DNA of 64,000 bases, taken from assembly GCF_905220415.1 (NCBI RefSeq), contig NC_059549.1, positions 9,672,001 through 9,736,000 of the forward strand. The letters are read 5' to 3'. Shown here in pieces: positions 1 to 12,390 of the stretch (its first letter is position 1; the number at the start of each line of letters is the position of its first letter). The notes beneath the pieces are model-generated. The model was not told where the DNA came from, ran no database searches, and saw only the letters and a program-made list of their open reading frames with translations. The stretch comes from Colias croceus. Lineage: Eukaryota > Arthropoda > Insecta > Lepidoptera > Pieridae. The translations under genes and the position numbers were made by a program.

Positions 1-3000
1 AGCGAGCCGTCATATATTCGGCGACATCGGCGACCATTTAATTGACAATGAATGACAGCAGGGAGAGAGGGTTGCGAGCGAGCGGAGCGTCTCTATTAAT
101 GGGGTCAACGAAATTGAGAAAAGTGAAATGTTTGAGTGGATCGGGCGGGCATTTATTACCGCCTGGACCGGGGACCCTCGTCCCCGCTATCCGTACACGT
201 CGATACGGCGGAGGAGGCATTAACCGAGGGAAACGTGGGCATTTGACGTCGCCATTCGCTAAAATACGGTCTCCGTTTCCATCATTAGATAAAAACAATG
301 TAAGTAATCCGCTTTATATTTTATTCCGACCGCGAAATCTGAACCGACAGACCGCCGGCGTTTTCATTTAAAAGAAATATAAATAATTAATTAGCTTCGC
401 CACCCTAGGGAAGGCCGTTCTACCCGCATCAAGCTTGTGACATTTTAATGGCCATTTGAACATGCAACGTGAACGACTTTTATAACTAGCTACGGTAAAG
501 AGATGGGTAATTATGCTGATATTACACTGAGTCTTAACATATGCCAGTAAAAAGGCACTTCTCTAATATGATCGTTTACCTGTTTACAGTGCTCTCTCGA
601 CCATATAAACACGCTTGTTCTGACACATTGTGTTAATTGTATGCTATTTGCTCGTATGTTACACAGTTTTTATTCAACATCTATTAGTTTGTCGTTTATG
701 TGAAACTGAAACCCTAATCATGAAATTAGAAAAACTATACAGTAACTGATCTGTTCAATATTTATGAAACTTTAATGATAACATGCTTAGATGTTATAAG
801 ATAAAATGATTCGCTACAAAAATAATAATGCATTCAATCACGACCGTTCAAAGCCAAGTAAATCCCCTTTATGTTTATATTCGCTAGCCGCATTTTACGG
901 TACGTAAAGTCGTGTACAACAAAGACTTGCAAATGGCCGGAGGTCGCGTCTACATAAATCGGGCACCCAATCACGGGATGGACTCGGAATTCAGTTTGCC
1001 ACTATTGAATTATACGAGCTGCAGCCGGGATGTCATACGCCAAAGTTTAATCTCTTGGAGCGACGGGCTTATTATGCTAATAGTCGAGTCTCCTCGGTCA
1101 TCTCTCGTTCTTTAAACCTATCTCGGCACGTATGTCGGGGCACGTCGCAAGGCCGGTACTCTGTGCCGTGTTTACAATCCGCACAAAAACTCCCTCCCTC
1201 AGCCCTCTATAACTGAATACGTAAGATGCGTCTTGAATTTTCTGTCCGCTAACGCTAACATTCTTTGACGAGGCTGGTCTCACTTTAACAGGACATTCGT
1301 AGGGTGTGTGAGTAAGCAATTTCTACGATTATTTCGGGACTGTTTGTTTTTGTAGTGTGCGTAAATATCCCGACCGGTAGCGGGCCATTGTGTAAGTGTA
1401 TAAACGTTATTTCTCACTGTACAGCTCTTGTTTAGACGGGTGAGAGATACTCAGTTTGTTTGCTAGAGACCTATACAAATTTAAACATGTTATAATGTGA
1501 GACGCGTCAACTTGAAATCGAATTTTCAATTACGCCATAAAACGATCGTGAATGAGTCGTCTCCAGTTAGCGCAAAATGTAAACTTGCTGGAGATAAAAT
1601 TATTCAACTATCAAAAGGCGGGCTGACGTCAATTTATCGCCTGCAAATAGAACCGAAATCTAAATGAAGAAGTTGTCGCGACGGAAACAGGGGGTAACTC
1701 TTTCTTTCTCCCGACCCCGAGCGGTAATTAAGCAAAAATCGAACAAGCTCAACCCCAGAGCTCTATGCAAATTCAACGAAATTGACTTCGTGTTGACAGT
1801 TGGATTTTTACAAGCTTATTCGACTCGACATTTCGATGCTTTCGAGCCCATTTCACGAGCACATGACAAGGCTCATGAACGCATAGGGTCCGTCAATCAT
1901 ACGCGATCTTTTAAAGCGTATGATGTTAATTTACCGTAACGCATATTTTAAAGGTAAGTACAAATTTACACGCGTAGAAACTAAATTTTAACGTGTCAGA
2001 CACATAATTACACAGTTATATTTTAAGGTCATACATTCAAGTAGATATTGGGTAGAAACTTTAGAACAATCTCACTCGTATTATGCTCGTAATATTCAAG
2101 ATAATAATTACATTAATTTATTTCTGAAGAGCCAGAGGTGAGATACACGTGTTCTGGAAGTTTCTAGCGCTTGACTTGAACAAACAAACATCTTACGACT
2201 ATGCACACAGCGTACTCAAATACAAATCTGCGTATTCTCAACCGTGAAACGATGTCTTTGTGTTTTATCTGTGGAACATGTGCCATACTTAATGTTACGG
2301 AAAATGACATGTAAACTATCCGAAATACAACTGGTGCAATTAGTCAGTTGGCGATGGATTTGAAACACGATTTATATAGCTATGGGAGTAAATATGCAGT
2401 TTTATTTGACACTTTTTTGGTTTCGTCTCATACGAAATACGTCTTCCTGTAAAATTGCATACGTATACATTCACTGATGGTTGACTGCGGTCAGTATTTA
2501 AAGATTTGACTGCAACTTTATGTTTTACATTACTGTTTTAGAAGTAATATATACCAAAAATAATGCTTTATAGTTACATGATTTATCACGGAATATTTGT
2601 TAAATTACCCTGAATCAAAGCTGTTAGCCTAAACATTGCGCCAATCGGGTCATCAAACCTTTCTATTTACCAACAAAATAAAGGACTACAAAAACATTTT
2701 GCCTCGCAAGCTCGTATGATATAACAGGGCCAGTTTCCCGGCCGGGGTCGGCAAGTTCATTCTAACGGTATGCATCGGTAGCGCTTGCTTCTATCGGATT
2801 ATGTTAGCCTGGTACCAGTGTTTGCAATGTTTACTACCGTTCAATATTCCTCGTATATATAGTGAATTTCGTGAACGATATTTAAAGTGCATGCGCGCTT
2901 CTGCTTGCCTGTGCTCTCCTGGTACTTTAAATGTTGAAATTTCTTTGCATTAAAGAGATAGAGAAATAAAGATAGACAAATAAATATGATTACTTATTAA

Positions 3001-3900
3001 AAAGAAATAAAAGGTTTTAAGTAATACATACATACTATAGTTTTACAATGTATGTGTTATGTAATAAAAAACTAGTTTCTTACAATGTAACCATCTATTT
3101 TACACAAACCAATAAACACTTCAACAAACCATTAAAACCTCACAACCGTAGATCCAAGACAATATTAATTATTTACAATTAATTGCTACCAAATAAGAAG
3201 CTAGACGTGGCCCAGTTTGAAATCGCGTGATCATTACGATACGACCACGAAATTCCTTCGTCATAGCACGAACGCAATTTGCGCGACGTTTTACAATTTA
3301 TTATATTTGATCATTGCATTCGTTTAATTACAGCATCTGTGTAACTGTACTCCGCATCTGAATACGTATGATGAGTCACAAGATACATTTCCGCAAGAAC
3401 GAAATAGCTCTATATGATATTATGTGAGTATGAGACAGAGGGAAGACAAACAAAACAAACAATCAGAATCAGTAACCTATTTTGTATAAATAAAATAATC
3501 TATAGTATAATATTGAATTCAATTTACTAAAATTTGATTAAAAGCATTTACTATAGTTATTTCCTTAGAATTTGTCTCTCAATCATATAAATTAAAATTA
3601 TACGTAGGTAGTTAAATAACAGTAAAACTGAATACAAATGGCTATTGGGGAATAGGAAATGAAAGTTAGTTGAGTGGACGCTGTAGGAAACAGTGGGGAA
3701 ATTGCATTCAAATAACATTTTAACGAATTCTCCTCAAATTAATTGTTGAATGAGGATAAATGTAACTGCATACATCAGTTTACTATACTGATTATATTTA
3801 AAGTACGAAAATTTGGCATATTATAATTAAGAGTAAAAAGAGTAATATTCTATTAAAAAGAGTATTATTTGTTATAATAAAAAACAAAACCCTAAACCCT
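1..3900. other. Gene-free stretch with GC-richer unique blocks
   Basis: No exon with recognisable protein similarity was found. Three blocks (about 1-300, 900-1320 and 1500-1960) are clearly GC-richer than the AT-rich surroundings and show no repeat signature. The third contains a full CRE palindrome TGACGTCA (1624-1631) and an octamer ATGCAAAT near 1764; the second contains the related ATGCTAAT near 1074. The first block ends in a good splice-donor match, GTAAGT, at about 300-305. Open frames over these blocks (for example 42-371 plus and 1664-1939 plus) match no family I know. The blocks could be regulatory sequence or untranslated exons. The remainder, 1960-3900, is AT-rich with nothing recognised. 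Confidence 0.4.
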
Positions 3901-4165
3901 GTGTAATGTAATGTAATGTAACTCTTGTATTTTATTTTTGCCTAACGGATCTTAGTCGTCCATTAATGTACATAAAAAAAAAATAAAAAAAAAAAATAAA
4001 AATAGTTTATTTACCCTTCTCAATTTCATACAATATGGAGTAGTAGGGCCCTCCTAGTAAGTTTAATATAAAACCTGTGTCAGGAGGACCCGCTCTTCCT
4101 TAACTTAAAATAGGTTATCTACATGAGAAAAATAAACTGTTTAAATAACAAAATATTAATAGTTA

Positions 4166-4280
4166 AGTGTGGAGTGTATTCGTGTGTGTGTGTGTGTGTG
4201 TATGTATTGTGTGTGTGGGCGCATGTGTGCGTGTGTGTGTGGGTGAATGTGTGTGGGTGTGTATGTGTGTGTGTTTAGAT
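4166..4280. repeat. GT-rich microsatellite
   Basis: Alternating GT with interruptions (GTGTGT..., TATGTATTGT, GGGTG) over about 115 bp inside the 3' part of the LINE. It is a plain simple repeat and likely length-polymorphic. Confidence 0.85.
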
Positions 4281-4394
4281 TTGTCATTTTATGTATGAGC
4301 ACGAGTTTGTGAGTGAACAAATTTAATAGCAATTAATATATTTTAGTAGCGTATGATTATGATTAAATTTAAATAAATAATATAGAAACAATAA

Positions 4395-6546
4395 TTACAC
4401 AGTGCAAGACGTAGCAAGGAGTTTTTCTGTGTCATCATAATTTAGTGTTTTTAGCCAGTTCGTTGTTTTGTTTTTTAAATCACTACACGTTAATCTATTA
4501 ATGTTTAATAATTTATTAAGATGATTATATATATAAACTGAGTTAGCTGAGTATTGGCGTCTGGCAAAAACAGTTTTGGTACAACGAGTTTTGATTACAT
4601 CCTTCCTTCTTCTTCCCTCGACTGTGGTATGAATGAATGGTGTTTTTTTGTGTGTTTTTATTGTAATAAGTAAGATGTATAATTGTCTAACTGATAGTAA
4701 ATCACATAGTTTATACAGATCTGTCGTTGGAAACCGGCGCGTTTTTTGATACATGACTTTCAGAAGACACCTATGCACACGCTCCATTTCTATAAATTTA
4801 GATTTGTTAGCCCCCCCCCCAAATAGGAATACAATATGCTAAGATTGATTGAACTAAGGACTTGTATATTTGATTCATAAGTTTATGTGAAGTTACGTGT
4901 CTCAAAGATTTAAAAATCCAGATTAGTTTCCGTGCTCTTTCGTTCATATAGTCAATGTGTGAATGCCAAGATAAGCGGTGATCAAGTATGATCCCGAGAT
5001 ATTTTGTAGTAAATACTTTTTCAATAGTGTCGCAATTGCAATTTAAATTATCTGTTCCATCGCATTCGTGGAGCTTAAGGTTAAGATTAGGGTTAGGTTG
5101 TGTTTTATTATTAATTGAAAAGCATATGTAGTTAGTTTTTTTAATGTTCAGAGTGAGGAGATTACTTATTAACCAATCAGAAATTTTAGAAATACCTATT
5201 TGTGCCGCGTTAAAGACTGATATCCATGAGTTCCCACTAAATACTATCGCCGTATCATCTGCGTAAGAGTAGATTTTTCCATTTAATATACTTAAATTAG
5301 TTAGATCATTGATATAGACTAAAAAGAGCGTTGGCCCGAGAACGCTTCCCTGTGGCACACCACAGGTAACGCCTCTGTCACAGCTAATATAATTTTCTAT
5401 TTTTACACATTGAGTACGCTCTGTTAAATAACTTTCCAATAGATTAAGGGGTGTACCACGAATGCCTGCATGTTCCAGCTTACGGATAAGGATAGGGATG
5501 GAGACGGTGTCAAATGCCTTTTTCAGGTCTAGAAAAACAGCCAAACATTTTTTGCCTTCATCCAGTCTGTCAGATATAAGAGATGTTAATTTCAACACAG
5601 CATCTTCGGTTGAAAGACCGTGTCTGAACCCAAACTGTGAATCGGAGAAGATGTTATATTTTTCAAAGTAATTGAGGAGTCTACTATTAATGAGCTTTTC
5701 GATAACTTTAGAGATTGCTGGCAGAACCGAGATGGGGCGATAATTATTGACATCGGATCCATCCCCACCCTTATACACCGGAACAACTACTGACTTTTTT
5801 AGCTGAACAGGGAATACACCTGTATTAAAACATAAATTCGCTAGGTGACAAATAGCAGGAGCTACAATAGGCGAACAAATTTTAAGAAATTTTGTAGGTA
5901 TTTTGTCCCACCCTGGGGCACTATCAGATTTTAACGTCGTGATTATTGTATTAACTTCACTGATATCTGTTTTTAGAAGAACGAAAGAGGAGCTGTGTTT
6001 GTTAACCGTGTCTGAAGTAGGGTTCCTTACCATATTAGAATTTTTAATCAAAAGTTGATTTGCTAACTCTTTACCGACACCAACGAAAAAATCATTGACC
6101 AAATTTACCGATTTGCAAGGAGAAGAATCCGACTTGAGAAGATCTTTACTATGTAATTTAGCTGGTTTAAAGTTGGTAATTTGTCTTATCGACTTCCATA
6201 ATTCTTTTGAGTTTTTAGCTGCTTTATTTAATATTTCTCTGTCATAATTACGTTTTAATTTTTTAATCAAATTATTACAATGGTTTCTGTAACGTCTGTA
6301 TGTAAGTTTTAAAATTTCGTTTAGAGGGTCTGCTTTAACTTTAAGTTGCATTTGATTTCTATTTCGGATACACCTGAGAATACCTGCTGTTATCCATGGT
6401 TTAATCGTTCGTTGTTTTTTGGTTGTTCTTTTAATTGTTTTACTCTCATCCAATGCCTCAGATAAATATAACTGTAGGTACTCTGTGACTAAATTAGGAT
6501 CATCGCACAATAACAAAGACAAAAGAAAGAAAACATAATAATTCAA
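4395..6546 (-). pseudogene. LINE reverse transcriptase, truncated and frameshifted
   Basis: The main open frame (6546 to 4807, 579 codons) holds a nearly complete reverse transcriptase. Motifs in order are NNYRPISVLPAISKVIEK (about 267-284), FLDLKKAFD with catalytic aspartates near 340 and 346, GVPQGSVLGP (about 396-405), YADD (428-431) and a KYLGIILD thumb-side motif. The frame breaks at a run of ten C (G on the coding strand) at 4811-4820. The C-terminal part continues in another frame from about 4787 to 4395, ending in a stop. No apurinic-type endonuclease domain precedes the RT, as expected of a 5'-truncated LINE insertion. The copy is inactive as it stands. Residues 20-130 are the basic linker between endonuclease and RT; the first roughly 15 residues may be read-through of flanking sequence. 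Confidence 0.9.
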
Positions 6547-6565
6547 TAAAGGATATTTTTTTTTT

Positions 6566-6784
6566 AAACCTACTACTATTATAAAGACGAAAGTTTGTAA
6601 GTATGGATGTATGGATGTTTGTTACTCTTTCATGTAAAAACTACTGAACCGATTACAATGAAATTTAGCACACATATAGAGGGTAACTTGGATTAACACA
6701 TAGGATAGTTCGGAAATCCCACGGGAACGGAAACTATACGGGTTTTTCTTTGAAAACAGGGCGAAGCCGCGGGCGGAAAGCTAG
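6566..6784 (+). mobile_element. Helitron-like non-autonomous element, family C
   Basis: Begins with the ACTATTATAAAG type 5' end and ends GGGCGAAGCCGCGGGCGG then CTAG (6781-6784) followed by a host T. A GC-rich inverted repeat just before CTAG is the classic Helitron 3' end. The interior has the usual lepidopteran text (ACTGAACCGATTACAATGAA). It abuts the truncated 5' end of the LINE. Confidence 0.7.
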
Positions 6785-8618
6785 TAATCTATATATAGTA
6801 TTATGTAGTTGATAGAACATTATACGCGACTAATAAATATAATATGAACTGTCTAAAAACACGCATAACCCTTCCAAATTAAAAACACCCATAATTCCAC
6901 ATCAACGAAAGCAATATACAACACAAATTCGGCAATTTTCATTCAAATTCGACACCAACACAATAGCGTTCGAGACATTCATAATCTGTGTCGTTTGTAT
7001 AATCTGTGGCGGTACCGTTCGTTCGCGAACGCGGTAATGGACAAATAATGTGCAGGTCGCCATTATAATGTTATTTGGCGGGAAACAATAATTGCTGTGT
7101 CGGATTATTTGATATTTCTGAGACCAGTTGGCCGTTGGCAAGCTTATATCATTCTGACACGGACACGAATAACCTTTTTGCCGATAATGTCCTGTAATTA
7201 AATAAAAATATGGTTGTAATTGTCGGAAAATTCGTTTATCATTGCCGTTGTGTGGGTGGCTCGGTGTTGTGACGTCACGTGTTATAAGCTCGTTAACGTA
7301 GACGAAGCGGTATTATTTTCTTTTCCTTTTAACGAAATATATTTTTTCATAACAATAACTATTATCCTACCTTATATGATGAACATGAAACAATATTACA
7401 GATAATTTTGTCGAAAGGTCAAGTTTCTACAAAATTACCTTATTCCTCCACCGCGACCGCTCGAAACGTAAAAAGTATATGTACTTCTTTTCACAAATAA
7501 AGTCATCAAAACCACGTTTCAACACAATTACATAACACATGAAATAATACGATATACAGTACAAATTCGCCTGCATACAATGTATGGACCTGGCATTTAT
7601 CTCCGATATGGAGCCAAGCAATTATTTTAAGAATGATTGGGTGTCGTCAACTCTGACGTGTACAATGAGAGGGTACCGAGGCAAATTGATTCAAGTGCCG
7701 TGTCCCCTTGTGGATATGTTTGTGTGTTTGTCTTTCGTCCTCGTCGTAACGGAGCTATTTTTTAAGTGAAACTTCTTTAAGCGCGTTGCGAGTATTTCAA
7801 GGCGACGATTTTGTTATCTTCGAGTGTTGCCAAAGAAGTTTCGTTTCTGACACGTGTGCTCGGCACACATGTCAGAAGTTATATGATTTGCGGTGGAACA
7901 TTTCATACCCAAATTTCCTTTAACTACGCAAGGAAAGCCAGTTGCAAATAAAAAACTATGCCGTTTGTGAATAGAGTGCTTGCTTTTGATAAAGTAGGTA
8001 TTCATTTCTTAATAACGATTAATGTTAATTATGCAAAATGCTGTAAGGACAATCAATTTGGTCGAATCATTGTATTGTCCTGTCTTTTCATGGATTAATC
8101 CTTACTATAATTGAAAAATTGTCTCTTTTTTCATTCATATTTCCATTCTTACACGCGCGCAGCATTTAATAAATTTTGACGATCATTGGTAACAAAATAA
8201 ACGGGACTTTGGAGAGTAACATAGTCTATATGAAAAAATAAATGATTTTTAATAAAAAGCGTTTAATCCTTACCTAATTACACCTACTAAAATTTTACAT
8301 AACCATTTGTCTGTCTCTTCACCAGTCGGCAGTCACCTAATTAAGCTTAACCATAGTATTTTTCCCTTTAAACGCTTTAAATAATTCAACTGAAATTCTA
8401 CATTGAACACTTCACGCTCGGTAATACAAAATTAAAAACCACACCCTCACAATTATCCAAGAGCCTATTAATTCATTTATGCGTGTTCCTTTGAAACAAT
8501 TACCTATGTAAATCGACTGATGATTATATAATCGTGTTCAACTAACCATCAATACCCAGGGATCGGGATGTTAAGTAATGCTGTAATTACAATAAATTAA
8601 CGCTAACCTCCTATTATG
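6785..8618. other. No gene seen; CRE/E-box composite
   Basis: No exon recognised. At 7270-7281 a CRE (TGACGTCA) overlaps an E-box (CACGTG), forming TGACGTCACGTG, which is a plausible bZIP/bHLH site. Near 7021-7032 lies the palindrome CGTTCGCGAACG. Short open frames here look random. Confidence 0.4.
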
Positions 8619-8805
8619 CTGACCGCCTATTTGGTACAGTGGTTGATGAATGAACGTAGAACCGTGGTGTCCTGGGTTCGCGAAAGAAAAAAAATGTCTC
8701 GATCTGGCAGGACACAGCTGATCACCTTCTTGTCCCTAAAGAAAATCGATAAGTGAAACAGATGTATCATGCATCTGCCCCTTACCACATTACTGACCTG
8801 ACTTC
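8619..8805 (+). mobile_element. tRNA-derived SINE copy
   Basis: The head resembles a tRNA with an A-box-like TGGTACAGTGGTTGA (8633-8647) and a decayed B-box CTGGGTTCGCG (8672-8682). It is followed by a body (TCTCGATCTGGCAGGACACA and onward) that I recognise as recurrent in lepidopteran genomes. It is one degraded copy; target duplications were not identified. Confidence 0.6.
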
Positions 8806-10200
8806 ATTTCCGATTATGTTACAGTTTCAGTTGTTTTATATTATGTTTAGAATAAAGCAGGAAAATACATACACATATAAAAACACAATATCGTCTGTGG
8901 AGTGGTTATAGCTCTTACGTAATTACCTGCAATTGTAACTATAGAATACTTTTGAATGTTACAAATAATAAATATGCATTGCTAGGGTATTACAATGTTG
9001 TTGTATAAAAATAATTCGTATTTTAAAATTGAGTATATCATGATATTCATTTACAAAAAAAGTAAGGTACCTTAGAGCTGCAAATAAAACCGCGTGCCAC
9101 AACTAGCATTGAATATTTTATTCAACGTAGAAAACACCAAAATGAACCTTTAACCAAACGCAATAAGAACCATAGATACTAAAACTAACTATGCATTTAT
9201 TCAATATATTTAATTGTAATTAGGAAAACTATTGAGATAACAACGTCGGATGTTTGCATTTAGATATTGCAATGAAATAACATTGTAAATTAGTTTTAGA
9301 TTATTCATACTAATGTAGGTTTTGATATTAATATCTCATGTTATGCTCTGAAATGTAATACATTATATTATCAAATTGAATTTAGAGTTCGCTTTGTAAG
9401 CGTATGCCAGTATAATAAAGGTTATTATGAAAACGGCTCTATCCAAAATGCAATAATTACAAAACGGAGTATTATTACATAAGCTTTTTCATGTTAGATA
9501 ATGAAAAACGAGACACTAATACAATTTATAAAGTAACAATTAATAATTTTAATAATCTAAAACATTTCGCCCCATATTGCAAAACGCAAGTCCCATAAAC
9601 TAAACACCTATAATTCCCACTAGAAGCCTTCTAAACTGTTATTTTAACGAGATACTAAAACATACCACCTTTACCTTATCGGATGTATCATTAACACAGC
9701 AATATTTTCATTTATTGCTTTTCTATGGGCTAGCAACAGTTCAAAGGTTATTAACCAGGTTATAAATATTCTTATGAGCTTTATCATTTCTATTAATAAA
9801 ACAGCTTCTGTGTCGATAGAAGTGATAGTTAAAACTTGATCACCTGTACTTAAACCATCACCATGTTACATGAGAAAGTAAGTATTCCTTTACGCTTTCC
9901 CTACTAAAGGGCTGAATGTATTTTACAAAAGTTTTCAATAGAGATATTATTTGTACATATCCAAAGTATATACTAAATATTAGACTATTCTTAGTTTCTT
10001 TCAAAAATTAATATGGAAAATAAGATGTAAAAAATTGATCGACCGCAATAAAAAATCGAAATTAATCGTGTTACCAACGTTGTATTTGAGATGTTGTTCT
10101 ATGTGTACAATCGGCAATTGTCTTGTGAGAAACAGTTCAAACTCTCTGTGACAAAATAGCGAGAAATATCTAGAAATACTTATAACTACGCCGAAATACC
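8806..10200. other. No gene seen, AT-rich
   Basis: AT-rich unique-looking sequence. No coding exon, RNA gene or clear repeat was recognised on either strand. Confidence 0.5.
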
Positions 10201-10539
10201 TTAACAAATGTCATCGTCAAACTGCCATATCGTACACCGTTAACATCAAAGAACAAAGCCGAGTCAAAAGATCCGCGTCTCTGATTGCGGCCGCTACTAC
10301 ATTCGATTATTTATATCCGTCCGAATAACGTAAGACCGGTAATAAAAAGATACCAGTTTAGGAAAGCCGATTACAGCCAAAGATAGGTGGGACAAATCGA
10401 ACATCTTTTTTCCCCCGGGTTTTATACAATTAAATGTCCCTATTTCCTGTAGAATAAAGTCGATATTCGCGTGTAGTTTTCTATAATCTTGTGATACTTA
10501 TTATTTGTTCCAAGAAAAGATCGGAGAGGTCCAATAAAA

Positions 10540-10640
10540 TGCCAACGCTGTGTAAGCGATGCTATCCGTACATTTTAATTTTACAACTATTTTATGGCCT
10601 CATGATATTCGCTCTAGAATTTGTATGCAGAATCCGTGGT
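10540..10640 (+). CDS. Candidate first coding exon, small membrane protein (unproven)
   Basis: An ATG at 10540 (context AATAAAATGCC) opens a frame starting MPTLCKRCYPYILILQLFYG, continuing through one hydrophobic stretch (roughly residues 9-27) to a cysteine/arginine segment. A strong splice-donor match, TAT|GTGAGTG, follows at about 10641, after roughly 34 codons. The 250 bp upstream (10220-10470) are GC-richer than the neighbourhood, as a promoter or 5' UTR would be. I do not recognise the family, and no second exon was located. The same frame stays open to 10718, so it could also be a chance open frame. Confidence 0.3.
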
Positions 10641-10882
10641 TATGTGAGTGAATGTTTAATTTTATTGCTTTTTATATATTTCTATAATTCATTAAAAATG
10701 ATTGTAAATAGAAAATAGTCTACCTCGTTAGATAAGAACTATTTAGAAAAGGCAAGAAGATTGGCGTTTCATACAATTAAATGAAACAAATCGAAACATA
10801 ACATTAACATTTTATTTCCTTTGCAAATAAAAACAATAAAACAAACAGACTTGCGTTGTGATAAAGATATTTACGTTATTTA

Positions 10883-10934
10883 TAGGTCAATTCTAGGTGA
10901 CTTCAGTAGTCTGAAGTCACCTAGAATTGACCTA
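10883..10934. repeat. Perfect palindrome, 24-bp arms, 4-bp spacer
   Basis: Left arm 10883-10906 (begins TAGGTCAATTC, ends GACTTCAG), spacer TAGT, right arm 10911-10934 its exact reverse complement. Part of the arm recurs at 13134-13147 and a related TAGGTGACTTCAG near 34804. The motif therefore probably belongs to a transposon terminus family, here present as back-to-back ends. Confidence 0.85.
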
Positions 10935-12010
10935 CATAGTTGTAGTGATGACTAAAGACGCTCTACAATGTAAGGGGATTCCCCAATATTCAACTTCTTT
11001 GCAACTAGATGAAATGGATGAATTTAGATGTGCTATTTACAGCACATGTAAATAATGATGTCAGAAACCTCGGAGTAATCGGTGTACAATGTACATACAT
11101 AAAAAAACGGCTGAATTGATAACCTCCTCCTTTTTTTGAAGTCGGTTCAAAAGTCAAACCTTTAAATTAATTGAATTATACCTAGTGGGTAGTTTCCCAT
11201 ATGTTCCACATTTTTTCACACGCACATACTACACGATTTCCACAAGTTTTCCATCCAATTTGATCGATATACTCGCAACTTGAAATTCAACTCAACCCTT
11301 ACGAGAGTGCGGGCAAAGCCGGGCGAAGTACATTAGTTAACGTCCGAGCCCATGCTGAGCACACTTCGTATTAATCATACCGCAACCAACAAGTCACTGT
11401 TAAGGTTGTTGCACATCTAGCTGTGGTTAACTGAAAACTATAAAATTTAAGTGTTCGAGAACTTTCAGAAAATTATGGCATTTGTATTTAAAAAGTAAAT
11501 ACCGGTCACTAAACGGTATTTATTTTTTGCTGGTACTTTACATTTCTGTACATTCGATTATGTTTTTTAATATTTATACAGTTACTATTAGACAAGCACA
11601 TAGAAACATGTTAATAACAATGTATCTGAATAAAAATACAACACATTAGTTTTCCAAGTTATTATTCAATAGAAATTATAATTGTATAACTTTGAAAGTC
11701 CATTTTCGCAACGTCTAGTCTCCTATTATAGTAGGTAGATAAAATCATCATAATGTGACGTCAATCAGCGCAGTGTGCCCTTACCCTTACCGCGGTTTGT
11801 TACGCAATCCTACACCTGGTAGATTAGACCTTGAAACTATCCAATTTCAAAACATGGCGGACGAAAATATTTTTCATTTTTCGTCAAATTGAAATCTTGA
11901 TAGCACCATTACATAACTCTTATGATACTCTTATGTAATAGCGAGCGACAATCTAGAGAGAGAGATAGCTATTATTTCACTGTCTCGTCTTCATTCTAAT
12001 TAATATCTAC
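10935..12010. other. No gene; small repeat fragment
   Basis: At about 11103-11152 lies a repeat tail (TTGATAACCTCCTCC, TTTTTTTGAAGTCGGTT), also present near 57946-57990. The rest is AT-rich with no recognised gene. Confidence 0.5.
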
Positions 12011-12177
12011 CTATACTTGCTAATATTATAAAGCTGAATTTGTTTGTTAATGAAAAATTATTTCGATGTTAGATAGCCTGTTTATCGAGGAAGGCTATAA
12101 TGTTATATAATTATATATCATCACGCTAAGACAAACACGACTGGAGCAATGCGGGTAAAACCGCGGGGCACAGCTAG
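12011..12177 (+). mobile_element. Helitron-like element, family A
   Basis: Starts near TGCTAATATTATAAAGCTGAA, carries ATTTCGATGTTAGATAGCC and TTTATCGAGGAAGGCTATA, and ends GCGGGTAAAACCGCGGGGCA then CTAG (12174-12177) before a T. The 3' inverted repeat (GCGG...CCGC) plus CTAG is Helitron-type. Confidence 0.75.
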
Positions 12178-12390
12178 TGTCAATCTCAAACTATTATATA
12201 AAGGTTAACATTTTGTAGTCTGAATTGTATTGAACACATTACGCTACTATTTTTGAAGCTTCTCACCAGCTCATCATATATAAATAATTCAGAAAGATTA
12301 CACTAGAAATAACAGTATAAATTTAGTTAGAAAATGAAATTTATTCCCGCAAGAGAACCGATTTAGAAACAACCTTCACCCTGCAATATA

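Larger units (their letters stand above)
3901..6553 (-). mobile_element. 5'-truncated LINE (non-LTR retrotransposon)
   Basis: A minus-strand LINE copy. It is identified by the reverse transcriptase at 4395-6546 (separate entry). The 3' untranslated part runs toward lower coordinates through a GT/CA microsatellite and an A/T-rich stretch, and seems to end in a short TTACA tandem at about 3901-3922. A short-tandem 3' end rather than poly(A) is usual for CR1/L2-type LINEs, so I lean to a CR1-like or Jockey-related clade. The 5' part, including any endonuclease domain, is missing. At the 5' side the copy meets a T-run and then a Helitron-like element at about 6566. The 3' boundary is less certain than the 5' one. 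Confidence 0.65.

Noticed and set aside
42..371. 109-codon plus-strand and 86-codon minus-strand open frames
   Set aside because: Overlapping frames on both strands in a GC-rich block; neither resembles a known protein.
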